Part shown: positions 8,823 through 17,044 of the stretch, in pieces
Numbering within the stretch: position 1 is the stretch's first letter
Layout: the number at the start of each line of letters is the position of its first letter
DNA from: Eleftheria terrae
Lineage (GTDB): Bacteria > Pseudomonadota > Gammaproteobacteria > Burkholderiales > Burkholderiaceae_C
Length of the DNA stretch: 64,000 bases
Assembly: GCF_030419005.1 (NCBI RefSeq)
Contig: NZ_CP106951.1
Location: 1,550,001-1,614,000 of the forward strand
Direction of reading: 5' to 3'
The notes under the pieces: model-generated
What the model was told of the DNA's origin: nothing
The model's database searches: none
The model's input: only the letters and a program-made list of their open reading frames with translations
Translations under genes and position numbers: made by a program

Positions 8823-9565
8823 AGGCGCGCCGCAATGCGCACCAGCTTGTCGGCATAGCCGGGGTCGGTGGCATAGCCGCCACGGGCCAGCCCACTGGCG
8901 AAGGCCTGCGCGTCGTCGCCCACGTTGAGCGCCGCGCGGTAGCGCGGATTGCCCAGCAGCAAACTGGCGTAGTCGCGGAAGGCACCCGCCGCGCTGTCGT
9001 AGCTGCGGAAGCGCTCGGTCTTGCGCACCGGGGTGCCGCCGATGAACTCGGTGGTCAGCGCGTCGGCCGCCTCGCCGCCCCAGCCCCCGGTGGCCTTGAT
9101 GCCGAACAGGTTGTGGGTGGTCTCGCCGTCCGGCCCGCGCAGCGGCCGCTGGCCCCAGCCGGACTCCAGCGCGGCATGCGCGGCCACCAGGCGCGGCGAG
9201 ACGCCCAGCCGCTGGCCGGCCTCTTCCGCCCAGGGAGCGATGTCGGCCAGGAACTGGCGCTTGGGGTCGCCGGGCGGCAGCATCGCGTCCAGCCCGCTCG
9301 CTTCCAGTGCGGCCGGCTCCAGTGCCGCAGCGGCCACGGCCGCCGGCGAGGCTGGCTGCAGCCGGGCGCGGTGCAGGCTGCCTTCGGGGCTCAGGCCGCC
9401 CATTGCGCTGCCGCTGCCCTGTTCGATGAAGGCCAGCACGTCCTCGCGCACTTCGTTGAAGAAGCCGGCGAACGGCGCACCGCCGCGGCCGCCCTGCGGG
9501 GCTGCGATGCGCTCGCCGGCGGTCGCCTGCGGCAAGGCCAGGGTGGCGAACTCAGGCCGGAGCAT
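8807..9565 (-). CDS. Stand-alone FlgJ-type flagellar glucosaminidase
   Basis: This 252-residue protein carries, at about residues 105-250, the glucosaminidase domain found as the C-terminal half of classical FlgJ: VSPRLVAAHAALESGWGQR (putative catalytic Glu at residue 134), HNLFGIKA, F--YDSAAGAFRDYASLL and FASGLARGGYATDPGYADKLV. The first about 100 residues (FAGFFNEVREDVLAFI, then an Ala-rich linker) do not resemble the rod-binding domain, which is a separate gene at 1715-2041. It has no signal peptide, so export through the flagellar secretion system is likely, as for FlgJ. It should open the murein for rod passage. It overlaps flgN by 14 bp and is probably co-transcribed with flgM-flgN. Confidence 0.88.
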   Translation of the reverse strand: MLRPEFATLALPQATAGERIAAPQGGRGGAPFAGFFNEVREDVLAFIEQGSGSAMGGLSPEGSLHRARLQPASPAAVAAAALEPAALEASGLDAMLPPGDPKRQFLADIAPWAEEAGQRLGVSPRLVAAHAALESGWGQRPLRGPDGETTHNLFGIKATGGWGGEAADALTTEFIGGTPVRKTERFRSYDSAAGAFRDYASLLLGNPRYRAALNVGDDAQAFASGLARGGYATDPGYADKLVRIAARLQSAE

Positions 9566-9980
9566 AGAGATCGGCCTCCGGTTGCAGCACCCGCTGCATG
9601 ATCTCGTGCTGGTCCATCAGCAGGCGGCAGTTGCGGGCGTTCAGCGCCTTGCAATGCCGCACCCGCTCTTCCAGCGTGCGCCACCAGGCCTGCAGCGTGG
9701 CACGGCCCTGCGGCGACAGCTGCGGCAGCAGGGCGTCGATCGATGCCGGCTGCGCCTGCCCGGCCAGCAGCTGCTCGAGCAGCGCCACCCGGTCCTGCCG
9801 GCGCGCCTCCAGCATCGCCGCCAGCGCGGTGATGCGCTCGGCAACGTCCTGCATGGCCACCGTCTCGTGGCGCAGGGCGGCCTCGAACTGCGACTCCAGC
9901 AGCTCCTGCAGCCGCACGTAGTCGGTCAGGTCGGCGCGCACGCCCTGCAGCAGCCGGGCCAGGGGCGTCGTCTCGGTCAT
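9552..9980 (-). CDS. flgN: FlgN-like flagellar export chaperone
   Basis: This 142-residue, helix-rich cytoplasmic protein has the size and coiled-coil character of FlgN, the chaperone for FlgK and FlgL (LLQGVRADLTDYVRLQELLESQFEAAL, a long central coiled coil, then NCRLLMDQHEIMQRVL at the end). Direct similarity is weak, as is usual for this fast-evolving family. The main evidence is context: it overlaps flgM by ATGA, and flgMN pairs are standard. It could alternatively be called LfgN in the lateral-system nomenclature. Confidence 0.8.
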   Translation of the reverse strand: MTETTPLARLLQGVRADLTDYVRLQELLESQFEAALRHETVAMQDVAERITALAAMLEARRQDRVALLEQLLAGQAQPASIDALLPQLSPQGRATLQAWWRTLEERVRHCKALNARNCRLLMDQHEIMQRVLQPEADLYAPA

Positions 9981-10258
9981 CGGCCCACTCCGTGGTAGCG
10001 CTCGATCAGGCCGGCCAGGCGCTCGGCGTCGAAGCGCACCTCGCCACGCGCCAGCGCCTCGCGCAGCGCATCGACCTTGGCCTGGTCGATCTCGGGCAGG
10101 CCCTGCATCGCGGTCATGGCCGGCTGCAAGGCGGCCGACTGCAGGGTGGGGGCGCGCACCGGTGCGGCGGAGGCGACCGGGGCGGCGGCCTCGGCCGTCG
10201 AGCTCGCGGGGGCGACGGGGGCGGCTCCCGCAGTGGAGCCGGTGCCGGTGATTCTCAT
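9977..10258 (-). CDS. flgM: FlgM, anti-sigma-28 factor
   Basis: A 93-residue FlgM-type anti-sigma factor that would hold the dedicated sigma factor at 12171-12890 inactive until it is exported through the completed hook. It starts MRITGTGSTAG (FlgM family: M.I..I), has a disordered Ala/Pro/Thr-rich N-terminal half, and its C-terminal half contains the sigma-binding pattern IDQAKVDALREALARGEVRFDAERLAGLIERY. The ATG at 10258 has AGAGG about 9 nt upstream; a longer frame start at 10288 is rejected. motB ends 34 bp upstream and flgN overlaps downstream. Confidence 0.92.
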   Translation of the reverse strand: MRITGTGSTAGAAPVAPASSTAEAAAPVASAAPVRAPTLQSAALQPAMTAMQGLPEIDQAKVDALREALARGEVRFDAERLAGLIERYHGVGR

Positions 10259-10292
10259 TCGATCGCCTCTTGTCTTGTGAGTACGCATGTGG

Positions 10293-11264
10293 TCAGCGGC
10301 CTGCGGCAGCAGGCGCGCCCTCGCTCAATCGGTTGCGCAGCTGCTGCAGCGCTTCGCGCTCGGGCAGCGTCGAATCGACGCCGTCGGTCAGGGGCACGCG
10401 CTCGCCCGGCACGCCGAACATCGCGGCGGTGGCACGGGCCTGGGACGTGGTCAGGATCAGCAGTTCGATGCGGCGGTTGACCGCCGCCGACGGATGCCCG
10501 GCATCCACCGGCGCGCGGTCGGCCATGCCCACCACCTGCAGGATGCTCTCGCCCGGCATGCCGCCAGCCAGCAGGTGGGCACGCGCCACCATCGCGCGGT
10601 TGCTCGACAGGCTCCAGTTCGACTGGCCGGTGGGCCCGGCATGGCTGTACTGCAGCGAATCGGTGTGGCCCACGATCAGCATCTGGTTCTCGATCCGCGC
10701 GAACAGCGGGCCCATGCGGCGCAGCAGTTCCGAGAAGCGCTCGCTGGGCACCGCGCTGCCGAGCTTGAACATGCCGCGGCGGTCGGTGTCGTGCAGCATC
10801 ACGCGCAGGCCTTGCGGCGTGATGGCCGTCATCAGGTTGCCGGCCAGGCCCGACTGCTCGCTGAGCTGCTTGAGCAGCTGCGACAGGTCTTCCTGGTCGT
10901 CGGCGGTGTCGTAGCGGCGCTTGACCGGCTCGGCCGGCTCGCGGCGCTGCTCCGCCGATTCGCCGGCCGGGCCGGTGGCGGTGGCCGGCACCGGCTCGCG
11001 CGAGATCAGGCTGCCGTCGGCACTGCGCATCGACTCGCCCATGTTCGGGCCGGCGCCTTCGTCGAGCTGGCTGCCGGCCGCCAGCGCCTGCGAGGCACGC
11101 TCGCTGTCGCGCGCGGAGAGCACCCACAACAGCATGAACAGGCACATCAGCGCCAGGCAGAAGTCGGCGAATGCCACCTTCCAGCCGCCGCCGTGCCCGT
11201 CGTCGTCATGCTTGCGCGAGACGCGCTTGATGACGGCTTCTTCGTGCTTGTCGTGCTTGGACAT
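10293..11264 (-). CDS. motB: MotB/LafU-type flagellar stator protein
   Basis: A 323-residue stator subunit. A basic cytoplasmic N-terminus (MSKHDKHEEAVIKRVSRKH) is followed by one membrane helix KVAFADFCLALMCLFMLLWVL (about residues 29-49) with the proton-carrying Asp in FADF. The C-terminal OmpA-like peptidoglycan-binding domain (about residues 180-290) has MLIVGHTDSLQY, LSSNRAMVARAHLL and NRRIELLIL. It pairs with MotA directly upstream (20 bp). With its own fliA and flgM this marks a self-contained flagellar system. The ATG at 11264 fits the family; an upstream extension into motA is rejected. Confidence 0.94.
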   Translation of the reverse strand: MSKHDKHEEAVIKRVSRKHDDDGHGGGWKVAFADFCLALMCLFMLLWVLSARDSERASQALAAGSQLDEGAGPNMGESMRSADGSLISREPVPATATGPAGESAEQRREPAEPVKRRYDTADDQEDLSQLLKQLSEQSGLAGNLMTAITPQGLRVMLHDTDRRGMFKLGSAVPSERFSELLRRMGPLFARIENQMLIVGHTDSLQYSHAGPTGQSNWSLSSNRAMVARAHLLAGGMPGESILQVVGMADRAPVDAGHPSAAVNRRIELLILTTSQARATAAMFGVPGERVPLTDGVDSTLPEREALQQLRNRLSEGAPAAAGR

Positions 11265-11283
11265 GTGCGCCCCGTTCCCGGCC

Positions 11284-12153
11284 TCAGGCAGCCGGCGCGT
11301 TCTGCAGCGCGTCGATCCACGACTCCAGCTGCGCGAAGCTCGGCTTGATGTTGAGCTGGACCAGGCGGCGGCCGGCGTCGATGGCCAGCAGCGGCGGCTT
11401 GCCGGCCACATGGGTGCACAGCACCACCTTCACGCATTCGAGCGTGGACATCTCGCGGGTGACGAGCTGCTTCATCATGTTGCTCAGCGGGTCCAGCATG
11501 CCGTAGCAGAAGAAGATGCCGATGAAGGTGCCCACCATGGCGGCGGCGACCTTGGCGGCGATCTCGGCCGCGGCAGCACCGTCGGCCACGCTGTTCATCG
11601 CCATCACGATGCCCAGCACCGCGGCCAGGATGCCGAAGCCCGGCATCGCCTCGGCAATCTTGTGCAGCGACTTGGCGGGCTGCGTCAGCTCGTCGTGGAT
11701 GGCCTCCAGCTCCTGCTCGAGCACGCCTTCCAGTTCATGGGCGTTGATCTTGCCCATCGCCATCAGGCGGAAGTTGTCGACGATGAAGGCCAGCAGCTTC
11801 GGCTCTTCCAGCACCTGCGGATAGCGCTGGAACAGCGGGCTCTGGTGCGGTGCCTCCACATGCTGGTCGAGCGCCTTCAGGCCGCCACCGGCGGTCTGCA
11901 GCAGCTCGTACATCAGCAGCAGCAGCTGGCGCTGGAACTCCTGCCCCTGCTGCTTGGTGGTGATCAGCTTGCGCAGCTGGATGACCATCTCGGACAGCAC
12001 GTGCTTGGGGTTGCCCAGCACGATGGCGCCCACCGCCGCGCCGGCGATGATCAACAGCTCCACCGGCTCCCAGATGACGCTGAAGCTGCCGCCCATGAGC
12101 ATGAAGCCGCCGAACACGCAGCCGAGCACGATGCCGATTCCGATGAGTTGCAT
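11284..12153 (-). CDS. motA: MotA/LafT-type flagellar stator protein
   Basis: A 289-residue inner-membrane stator protein. It begins MQLIGIGIVLGCVFGGFMLMGGSFSVIWEPVELLIIAGAAVGAIV, the conserved MotA first two membrane helices. Helices 3 and 4 are GFGILAAVLGIVMAM and AAMVGTFIGIFFCYGML, bearing the conserved Pro (PGFGILAAVLG, AMPG) that lines the ion channel. Its length fits proton-driven MotA (about 285). The start at 12153 is chosen over 12228 because it matches the family N-terminus. It lies between fliA and motB. Confidence 0.95.
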   Translation of the reverse strand: MQLIGIGIVLGCVFGGFMLMGGSFSVIWEPVELLIIAGAAVGAIVLGNPKHVLSEMVIQLRKLITTKQQGQEFQRQLLLLMYELLQTAGGGLKALDQHVEAPHQSPLFQRYPQVLEEPKLLAFIVDNFRLMAMGKINAHELEGVLEQELEAIHDELTQPAKSLHKIAEAMPGFGILAAVLGIVMAMNSVADGAAAAEIAAKVAAAMVGTFIGIFFCYGMLDPLSNMMKQLVTREMSTLECVKVVLCTHVAGKPPLLAIDAGRRLVQLNIKPSFAQLESWIDALQNAPAA

Positions 12154-12170
12154 GATGTCCTGTCCCTGCC

Positions 12171-12890
12171 TCAGGCGCTTTCGAGGAAGGCCTTCATCTT
12201 CTTCAGGGCCCCCTTGTTGATCTGGCACACGCGGGCCTCGGTGAGATCGAGCACCGCTGCGATCTCCTTGAAGTTGGCCTCGTATTCGTAATAGAGCTGG
12301 ATCACGCGCTGCTCGCGCTCGTTGAGCTGGCCGAGCGCCTGCTCCAGCGAACGCCGGCGCACCAGCTGCGCCTCCGGCGACAAGGTGTCGGCCGGGTGGT
12401 TGGCCAGCTCATGCAGCAGCTCGTCGAAGCTGGCCATGACTTCGGCGTTCTCGTTGAGCTGGTGCGCCTGCCAGGCTTCGCTGCTGAGGCCCAGGGCGGC
12501 GGTGATCTCGGCTTCGTTCGGCTCGCGGCCCAGGCGGCGCGTGAGCTCACGCACCGCATCGCGCACGCGGTGGCTTTCCTGGCGCACGGCACGCGGGCGC
12601 CAGTCCTGGCGGCGCAGCTCGTCGAGGATCGCGCCGCGCACGCGCAGCGCTGCAAAGGCGCCGAACTTCTCGTCCGGCGCACCGTAGCGGCGCAGGGCTT
12701 CGAGCAGGCCCATCAGGCCGATCTGCTCCATGTCCTCCCGGTCCATCGCGCCGCCGGCCTGGGAGGACAGCTGGCGCACGATGCGCTTGACCAGCGGCGC
12801 ATAGGCCAGCAGGTGGCGCTGCTCTTCGCCGGGGCTGCGGGCCACCGCGACGCTTTCGACGCTCTGCAGTTCGGCGTAGCCGTAGTCCAT
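12171..12890 (-). CDS. fliA: FliA/LafS-type sigma-28 factor
   Basis: A 239-residue flagellar sigma factor. Region 2: HLLAYAPLVKRIVRQL, MDREDMEQIGLMGLLEALRRYG and FGAFAALRVRGAILDELRRQDWRPRAVR. Region 3: VRELTRRLGREPNEAEITAALG. Region 4: LNEREQRVIQLYYEYEANFKEIAAVLDLTEARVCQINKGAL. It should direct late genes such as the flagellin at 33600-34460, whose upstream region has a sigma-28-like promoter. It lies 155 bp downstream of fliL; that gap contains an inverted repeat (12929-12953), so separate control is possible. Confidence 0.96.
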   Translation of the reverse strand: MDYGYAELQSVESVAVARSPGEEQRHLLAYAPLVKRIVRQLSSQAGGAMDREDMEQIGLMGLLEALRRYGAPDEKFGAFAALRVRGAILDELRRQDWRPRAVRQESHRVRDAVRELTRRLGREPNEAEITAALGLSSEAWQAHQLNENAEVMASFDELLHELANHPADTLSPEAQLVRRRSLEQALGQLNEREQRVIQLYYEYEANFKEIAAVLDLTEARVCQINKGALKKMKAFLESA

Positions 12891-12928
12891 GAGAGTCCGG
12901 ATTCTGGAAAGTGGGCTTCAAACAAGGC

Positions 12929-12953
12929 GTGGCCCCCAAAACACTCGGGCCAC
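12929..12953. promoter_or_regulatory. Inverted repeat upstream of fliA
   Basis: GTGGCCC and GGGCCAC are separated by 11 bp in the 155-bp fliL-fliA gap, 39-63 bp before the fliA start codon. Arms 7 bp long spaced for a dimeric DNA-binding protein are compatible with an operator, or with a hairpin in the fliA leader. No binding protein can be named from sequence. Confidence 0.3.
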
Positions 12954-13044
12954 CCCCTGGTTTGCGGACGTTCCGCGGCCGTCTTGATCAGCCAAATACC
13001 TACGCAGGGGCGGCCCGCTTCGGGCTAGGGCCGGCCCGTGCCGC

Positions 13045-13512
13045 TCATTCGATGATGAGCTTGCCCACCAGCGCCTGGGTGAAGGGCGCTTCCTGCCGGT
13101 CGCTGGCATAGCGCTTGGCAATGGCTTCGTTGAGCGCTTTCGTGAACTGCTCCACGCTCATCATCGACGCCTGCTCGCGCGTGTAGTGCGACAGCGCCTG
13201 CACCGCGATGCTGCGCAACAGCGGCAGCTGGGCCTTGGTGGCCTTTTCCTTCTTGACCGGCGCCTTGAACACCAGGTCCACCGCCAGGTAATGGGCCAAC
13301 GGCTCGCCGTCGCGGCCGCGCAGCATCACCACCACCTTGTCCAGCGTGACGTAGCGGTACTCCTGGGTGTCCGGCTTGGCCTCCTCGACCACCGGTGCCT
13401 GGCCGCCCGCTGCCGCCGCACGCGGCAGCAGGAACCACACGGCGCCGCCAGCGGCACCGGCCACGAGCGTGGCGCCCAGCACCAGGCTCAACACCAGCGT
13501 GCTCTTCTTCAT
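13045..13512 (-). CDS. fliL: FliL, stator-associated membrane protein
   Basis: A 155-residue single-pass inner-membrane protein near the stator. MKKSTLVLSLVLGATLVAGAAGGAVWFLLP is the membrane segment. The periplasmic domain has YRYVTLDKVVVMLRGRDGEPLAHYLAVDLVFK and ends LVGKLIIE, which corresponds to the FliL domain. Its ATG overlaps the fliK stop (ATGA). In the lateral-system naming this is LafF. The position before fliA-motAB matches the lafF-S-T-U order. Confidence 0.9.
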   Translation of the reverse strand: MKKSTLVLSLVLGATLVAGAAGGAVWFLLPRAAAAGGQAPVVEEAKPDTQEYRYVTLDKVVVMLRGRDGEPLAHYLAVDLVFKAPVKKEKATKAQLPLLRSIAVQALSHYTREQASMMSVEQFTKALNEAIAKRYASDRQEAPFTQALVGKLIIE

Positions 13513-14873
13513 GTCCGTTCCTTGTCGTCGGTGAGCTGGAAGCCGCTGCGGGCCTCCGCGCCCTCGCCCAGCGCCCGGCCGGGCGACTGCTGCTCTTGTG
13601 ACTGCCGGCCCTGGCGGCCCTGGGCGTCGCGCTCGCGCGCGCCGGCGTCGGCCACCACCATTACCGCCACGTCACCGTACTGGCGCTGCACCAGGTCCTG
13701 GCGCAGGCTGTCGCCAATGGCCTGCAGCTGTCGCGCCACCTCGCCATGGCTGGCGCTCAGGTGCACCTGCAGGCCACCGGCCTCGTGGCGGATCACGATC
13801 TCGACGCTGCCCAGCATGGGCGGGTCGAGCCGGATCACGGCGCGGTCGCCACCGCCGGCCAGCTGGAAGCGCAGGCGCTCACCCAGCAGCTCGGCCAGCG
13901 GCTGGCTGGCGGGTGCCGCCCGCAGCTTGGCGCCGCCGGTGGCCTGGGCCGCCTGTGCACCGCCCTCGCGGACAGCTGCGCTGCCGCCGTGCAGGGACAT
14001 TGCCGCCTGCAGGGCCGCCGCTGCGCCGCCGGACTGGGAGGGCAGCGCCGCCATCACGTCTCCGGTGCCACCGCTGCCCACGCCACCGGCCTGCGCATCG
14101 AGCGCCGCCGCCGGCAGTTCCCGGGCTTCGGCCAGTCGTGCCGGATCGAAACTGGCGCCGGGCACCGGCACCCGGGCGTCGGCACCGGGCAGCGGCGTCG
14201 GGCCCCCGGCCGGCGCAGCAGCGGCCGGCGCGGCAGCGGCCGGCAGTTGGGCTGCCAAGGCGTCCGGCACGGCAAGCGCTTCTGCGGCGGCTGCCGGCAG
14301 GCCGGCGGCCGGCAGGGCCAGCCGAAGCTGTGCGGCAGCCGCGGCATTCACCAGCCCTGGCACGCCAGCGCCGGGATGCGTGGTGGCTTTGGCTGCCTGC
14401 GGCGCGTGCGCGCCCGCCTCGGCCGGCCCGCCTGCGGGCGCCGGCTGGGGCAGCGGCAGGCCGGTGGGCAGCAGCAGGGCCGCCATCCAGTCCGGCAGCG
14501 TCGCGGCCGCCGGCGTGCCGGCACCCGCATCCGCATCCGCATCCGCACCGGCGTTGGCGTTGGCGTTGGCGTTGGCGCGAGTGGGCAGCGCCACGTCCGC
14601 GGCGGCCGGCACCTGCTCGGCCGGCAGCGCAGGCGCCGGCATCCCCGGCGGCAACGCCAGCGGCACGGCGGGCAGCGCAGGCTCGGCAAGCGCTTGCGGC
14701 AGGCGTTCGCCCAGCAGTTGTTGCACCACCTGCTGCAAGGCACCGGCAAACGCCGGCGCCTGCGGCAGCGCAGTCAGCAGGTCATCGGCGGCCGGCACGG
14801 CGGCGTCGAGCGTGCCGGGCAGCGCAGTGGCCGGCAGGCGAACAGCAGGGGCGGCAGGGATCGATGGGGTCAT
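13509..14873 (-). CDS. fliK: FliK-type hook-length control protein
   Basis: A 454-residue hook-length ruler exported by the flagellar apparatus. The N-terminal three quarters are Ala/Pro-rich and low complexity, including an Asn-Ala/Asp-Ala dipeptide run around residues 99-116 encoded by hexanucleotide repeats (14524-14578). The C-terminal substrate-switch domain (about residues 330-420) is recognisable: PLAELLGERLRFQLAGG, IRLDPPMLGSVEIVI, LQVHLSASHGEVARQL and LRQDLVQ. It overlaps fliT upstream and fliL downstream by ATGA. It corresponds to LafE in lateral systems. Confidence 0.9.
   Translation of the reverse strand: MTPSIPAAPAVRLPATALPGTLDAAVPAADDLLTALPQAPAFAGALQQVVQQLLGERLPQALAEPALPAVPLALPPGMPAPALPAEQVPAAADVALPTRANANANANAGADADADAGAGTPAAATLPDWMAALLLPTGLPLPQPAPAGGPAEAGAHAPQAAKATTHPGAGVPGLVNAAAAAQLRLALPAAGLPAAAAEALAVPDALAAQLPAAAAPAAAAPAGGPTPLPGADARVPVPGASFDPARLAEARELPAAALDAQAGGVGSGGTGDVMAALPSQSGGAAAALQAAMSLHGGSAAVREGGAQAAQATGGAKLRAAPASQPLAELLGERLRFQLAGGGDRAVIRLDPPMLGSVEIVIRHEAGGLQVHLSASHGEVARQLQAIGDSLRQDLVQRQYGDVAVMVVADAGARERDAQGRQGRQSQEQQSPGRALGEGAEARSGFQLTDDKERT
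14524..14578. repeat. Tandem hexanucleotide repeats inside fliK
   Basis: About four copies of a CGCATC-type hexamer are followed directly by about four copies of GTTGGC (plus strand). On the coding strand they encode (Asn-Ala)n followed by (Asp-Ala)n. The repeats are in frame, so gain or loss of a unit would change the FliK ruler length by two residues without a frameshift. Confidence 0.85.
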
Positions 14874-15187
14874 GCGGCGCTTTCTTCACTGTCTTCGTTG
14901 AGGGCATAGGCCAGCCAGCCGTCCTTGCTGCTGCGCAGCTCGGCCAGCCGCGCGTCGATGCGTTCGGCCTCGCAGGCGCAGCGCTCGCGGGCATGCTGGT
15001 GGGCGTGCTGCAACACGGCGAAGGCGCGCAGCTCGGCGCTGCTCCAGTCCTCGCGCCGGGCCAGCTGGGGTGCCAGCGCCTGCAGCTCCGCATCGGCCTG
15101 CGCCAGCGCCGCCCAGTCGCGCGAGGCGGCGGCATGGCTCAGGCGGCCGGCCAGGCCCAGCAGCTGCTGGGCGTGGCGTTCAGCCAT
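14870..15187 (-). CDS. fliT: FliT-like flagellar export chaperone (LafD position)
   Basis: A 105-residue helical protein beginning MAERHAQQLLGLAGRLSHAAAS. FliT-type chaperones (about 100-120 residues) serve FliD. Sequence identity to the family is low and the assignment rests on size, helical character (LAELRSSKDGWLAYAL) and position directly after fliS in the order fliD-fliS-fliT. The start at 15187 overlaps the 3' end of fliS by 8 bp; the longer frame start at 15271 lies inside fliS and is rejected. The stop overlaps the fliK start by ATGA. Confidence 0.75.
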   Translation of the reverse strand: MAERHAQQLLGLAGRLSHAAASRDWAALAQADAELQALAPQLARREDWSSAELRAFAVLQHAHQHARERCACEAERIDARLAELRSSKDGWLAYALNEDSEESAA

Positions 15188-15566
15188 GCTGTGCCTCCAC
15201 GCCATGCCAGCCGCGCTTGAGGGTGGTGAGCAGGGCCACCACTTCGTCCACCATGGCCGGCGCCAGTTCATAGCCGGCCTGGTAGAGGCGCTGGGCGCAG
15301 TGGTCGTAGAGCCGCCCGAGGTTGGCCACCACCTCGCCGCCGGACTCGGGGTCGAGGGCGCTCGACAGCCCGTTGAGGATGTCGATGCACTTGTCCAGGC
15401 TGCGGGCCTTCAGCTCGTAGCGGCGCGCCTCGATGTGGGCGCGCGCGCGGGCCAGCTCTTCCAGCAGGCCGTCCATCAGGATGAGCACCAGCTGCACGGG
15501 CGAGGCCTGGGCGGTGCGGGCTTCGAGGTTGACAGCGTGATAGCTGCGATAGGCGTCGTAGGTCAA
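15180..15566 (-). CDS. fliS: FliS, flagellin export chaperone
   Basis: A 128-residue chaperone binding the flagellin C-terminus. YDAYRSYHAVNLEARTAQASPVQLVLILMDGLLEELARA matches the family pattern (Y....V...sP..Lv.MLydg....l..A), and LDKCIDILNGLSSALDPESGGEVVANLGRLYDHCAQRL matches the later helices. It lies 52 bp downstream of fliD. The partner flagellin gene is not in this run but at 33600-34460. Confidence 0.95.
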   Translation of the reverse strand: MTYDAYRSYHAVNLEARTAQASPVQLVLILMDGLLEELARARAHIEARRYELKARSLDKCIDILNGLSSALDPESGGEVVANLGRLYDHCAQRLYQAGYELAPAMVDEVVALLTTLKRGWHGVEAQHG

Positions 15567-15618
15567 GGCGGTCTCTCGGGTCGGGGCCGGCGCGGCAGGG
15601 CCGCGCCGGGCGGGTGGG

Positions 15619-16974
15619 CTAGGTGGTGGCGAACAGGCTGCTGGTCTGGTCCATCTGGGACATCAGCGTCTGCAGCTGGGAGAACTGCTTCAGGTAGCGG
15701 TCGTAGGCTTGCTGGTACTGCTCGTCCAGCCGCGTCTGGCGCTGGCGGACGTTCTTCTGGACGGTGGCCAGGGAGTCCTGGCGGCGCTTGATCTGGCCGC
15801 CCGTGCTGTCGGCCCACAGGTCCACCTGGGTGTCCAGCCCGCCCAGCAGGCCCGAGCGGGCGCTCAGGCTGTTGCTGCCGAACAGTTGGTTCAGCGCATC
15901 CGGGCGGGCGGCCACGGCCTTGTTGAGCTTGGCGCTGTCCAGCGACAGTGCGCCGTGGCGGTCCATGCTGACGCCGAACTCCATCAGGCGCACGCCGTTC
16001 CATTCCTGCCGCACCAGCTCGTTGAGCTTGTTGCGCAGTGCCCGCACGCCGGCGTCGGAAGCAAACACGGCGGCGGACTTGCCGGCGTCGGCATCGGCGC
16101 CGCGCGTCAGCTCGTCCAGCGTCGTCTTGAGCGTGTTGAAGGCATCGACAAAGGTGCGCACGTTGTCGGCCGTGGCGGTCTGGTCCTGGCTGATGGCCAG
16201 CGTGATCGGCGCATCGGTGGGCGCCATCGCGCGCGTGAAGCTCATGCTCACGCCCTGGATGGCGGTGACGGTGTTGGAGGCCTGCTGCAGCTTGATGCCG
16301 GTGTCCTTGGCGCCCAGCCAGACGATGGCGTCGCGCGCCGCCGACAGCGTGGTCGGACCAGCCGCCAGCGCGTCCTTCAATGCGCCGGCCGGCATGCCGG
16401 TGACGTCCAGCGTCACGGTGCTGCCCGCCCCGGTCTGCGCGGAGGTGAGCACCAGCTGCGTCTGCGCGCCGACCGTGACGATCATCGCCGAGACCTGGCC
16501 CTGGTTGTTCGGCGCCAGGTTGATGGCTCGCGCGGTCTCTTCCTGGCTCAGGCTGCCATCGGCATCCGAGTCGGCCGCCGACAGGTCCACCGTGAAGGCG
16601 CTGCCCGAGCCCACCTGCAGGCTCAGCGTGCCGCCTTCGGAGGCCGGCACCGCCGGCAGGTTGTTGTACGCAATCTGGTGAGCGGTGGCGATCTGCTCCA
16701 CGAACAGCTTCTGGGCGCCCGGCTGGGCATTGCTGGACGCGGTGGCGGTGCCGATGCCGGTGGTGTCGAAGCTGGCCGCGTACTGCAGCACGCCCTTCTT
16801 GGTCGACATCGAGCTGGCAGCGGTCTCGAAGGCGCGCAGCGCCGTCTGCAGCTTGCTCAGCGCCTTGGCGGTTTCGTCGGCCCGCTGGGTCTGGGTGGTC
16901 AGCTGGGCCCGCGCGCCCTGGGTGTACGCAGTGGCGAGCTGGGTCGCCATGCTGCTGGGGTTGATTTCGGTCAT
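15619..16974 (-). CDS. fliD: FliD, flagellar filament cap
   Basis: A 451-residue HAP2 filament-cap protein that assembles flagellin at the tip. The N-terminal FliD domain includes MATQLATAYTQGARAQLTTQ and LSKLQTALRAFETAASSM. The C-terminal domain includes ALSLDSAKLNKAVAARPDALNQLFG and a coiled-coil tail (LDEQYQQAYDRYLKQFSQLQTLMSQMDQTSSLF). The ATG at 16974 has a strong GAGGAG 9-10 nt upstream; the frame extension to 17118 is rejected. It is LafB in lateral nomenclature. Here it follows fliJ directly rather than flagellin. Confidence 0.94.
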   Translation of the reverse strand: MTEINPSSMATQLATAYTQGARAQLTTQTQRADETAKALSKLQTALRAFETAASSMSTKKGVLQYAASFDTTGIGTATASSNAQPGAQKLFVEQIATAHQIAYNNLPAVPASEGGTLSLQVGSGSAFTVDLSAADSDADGSLSQEETARAINLAPNNQGQVSAMIVTVGAQTQLVLTSAQTGAGSTVTLDVTGMPAGALKDALAAGPTTLSAARDAIVWLGAKDTGIKLQQASNTVTAIQGVSMSFTRAMAPTDAPITLAISQDQTATADNVRTFVDAFNTLKTTLDELTRGADADAGKSAAVFASDAGVRALRNKLNELVRQEWNGVRLMEFGVSMDRHGALSLDSAKLNKAVAARPDALNQLFGSNSLSARSGLLGGLDTQVDLWADSTGGQIKRRQDSLATVQKNVRQRQTRLDEQYQQAYDRYLKQFSQLQTLMSQMDQTSSLFATT

Positions 16975-17044
16975 GCAGGTCTCCTCGGAGGGTGTTCGCC
17001 TCCTGAAAGGCGACCGCCGGCGCCCGGCACTGAAGCCGGCGCGC

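Noticed and set aside
14524..14578. CRISPR-like array
   Set aside because: The repeats are 6-bp tandem units inside fliK, without spacers. No CRISPR array or cas gene is seen in the window.
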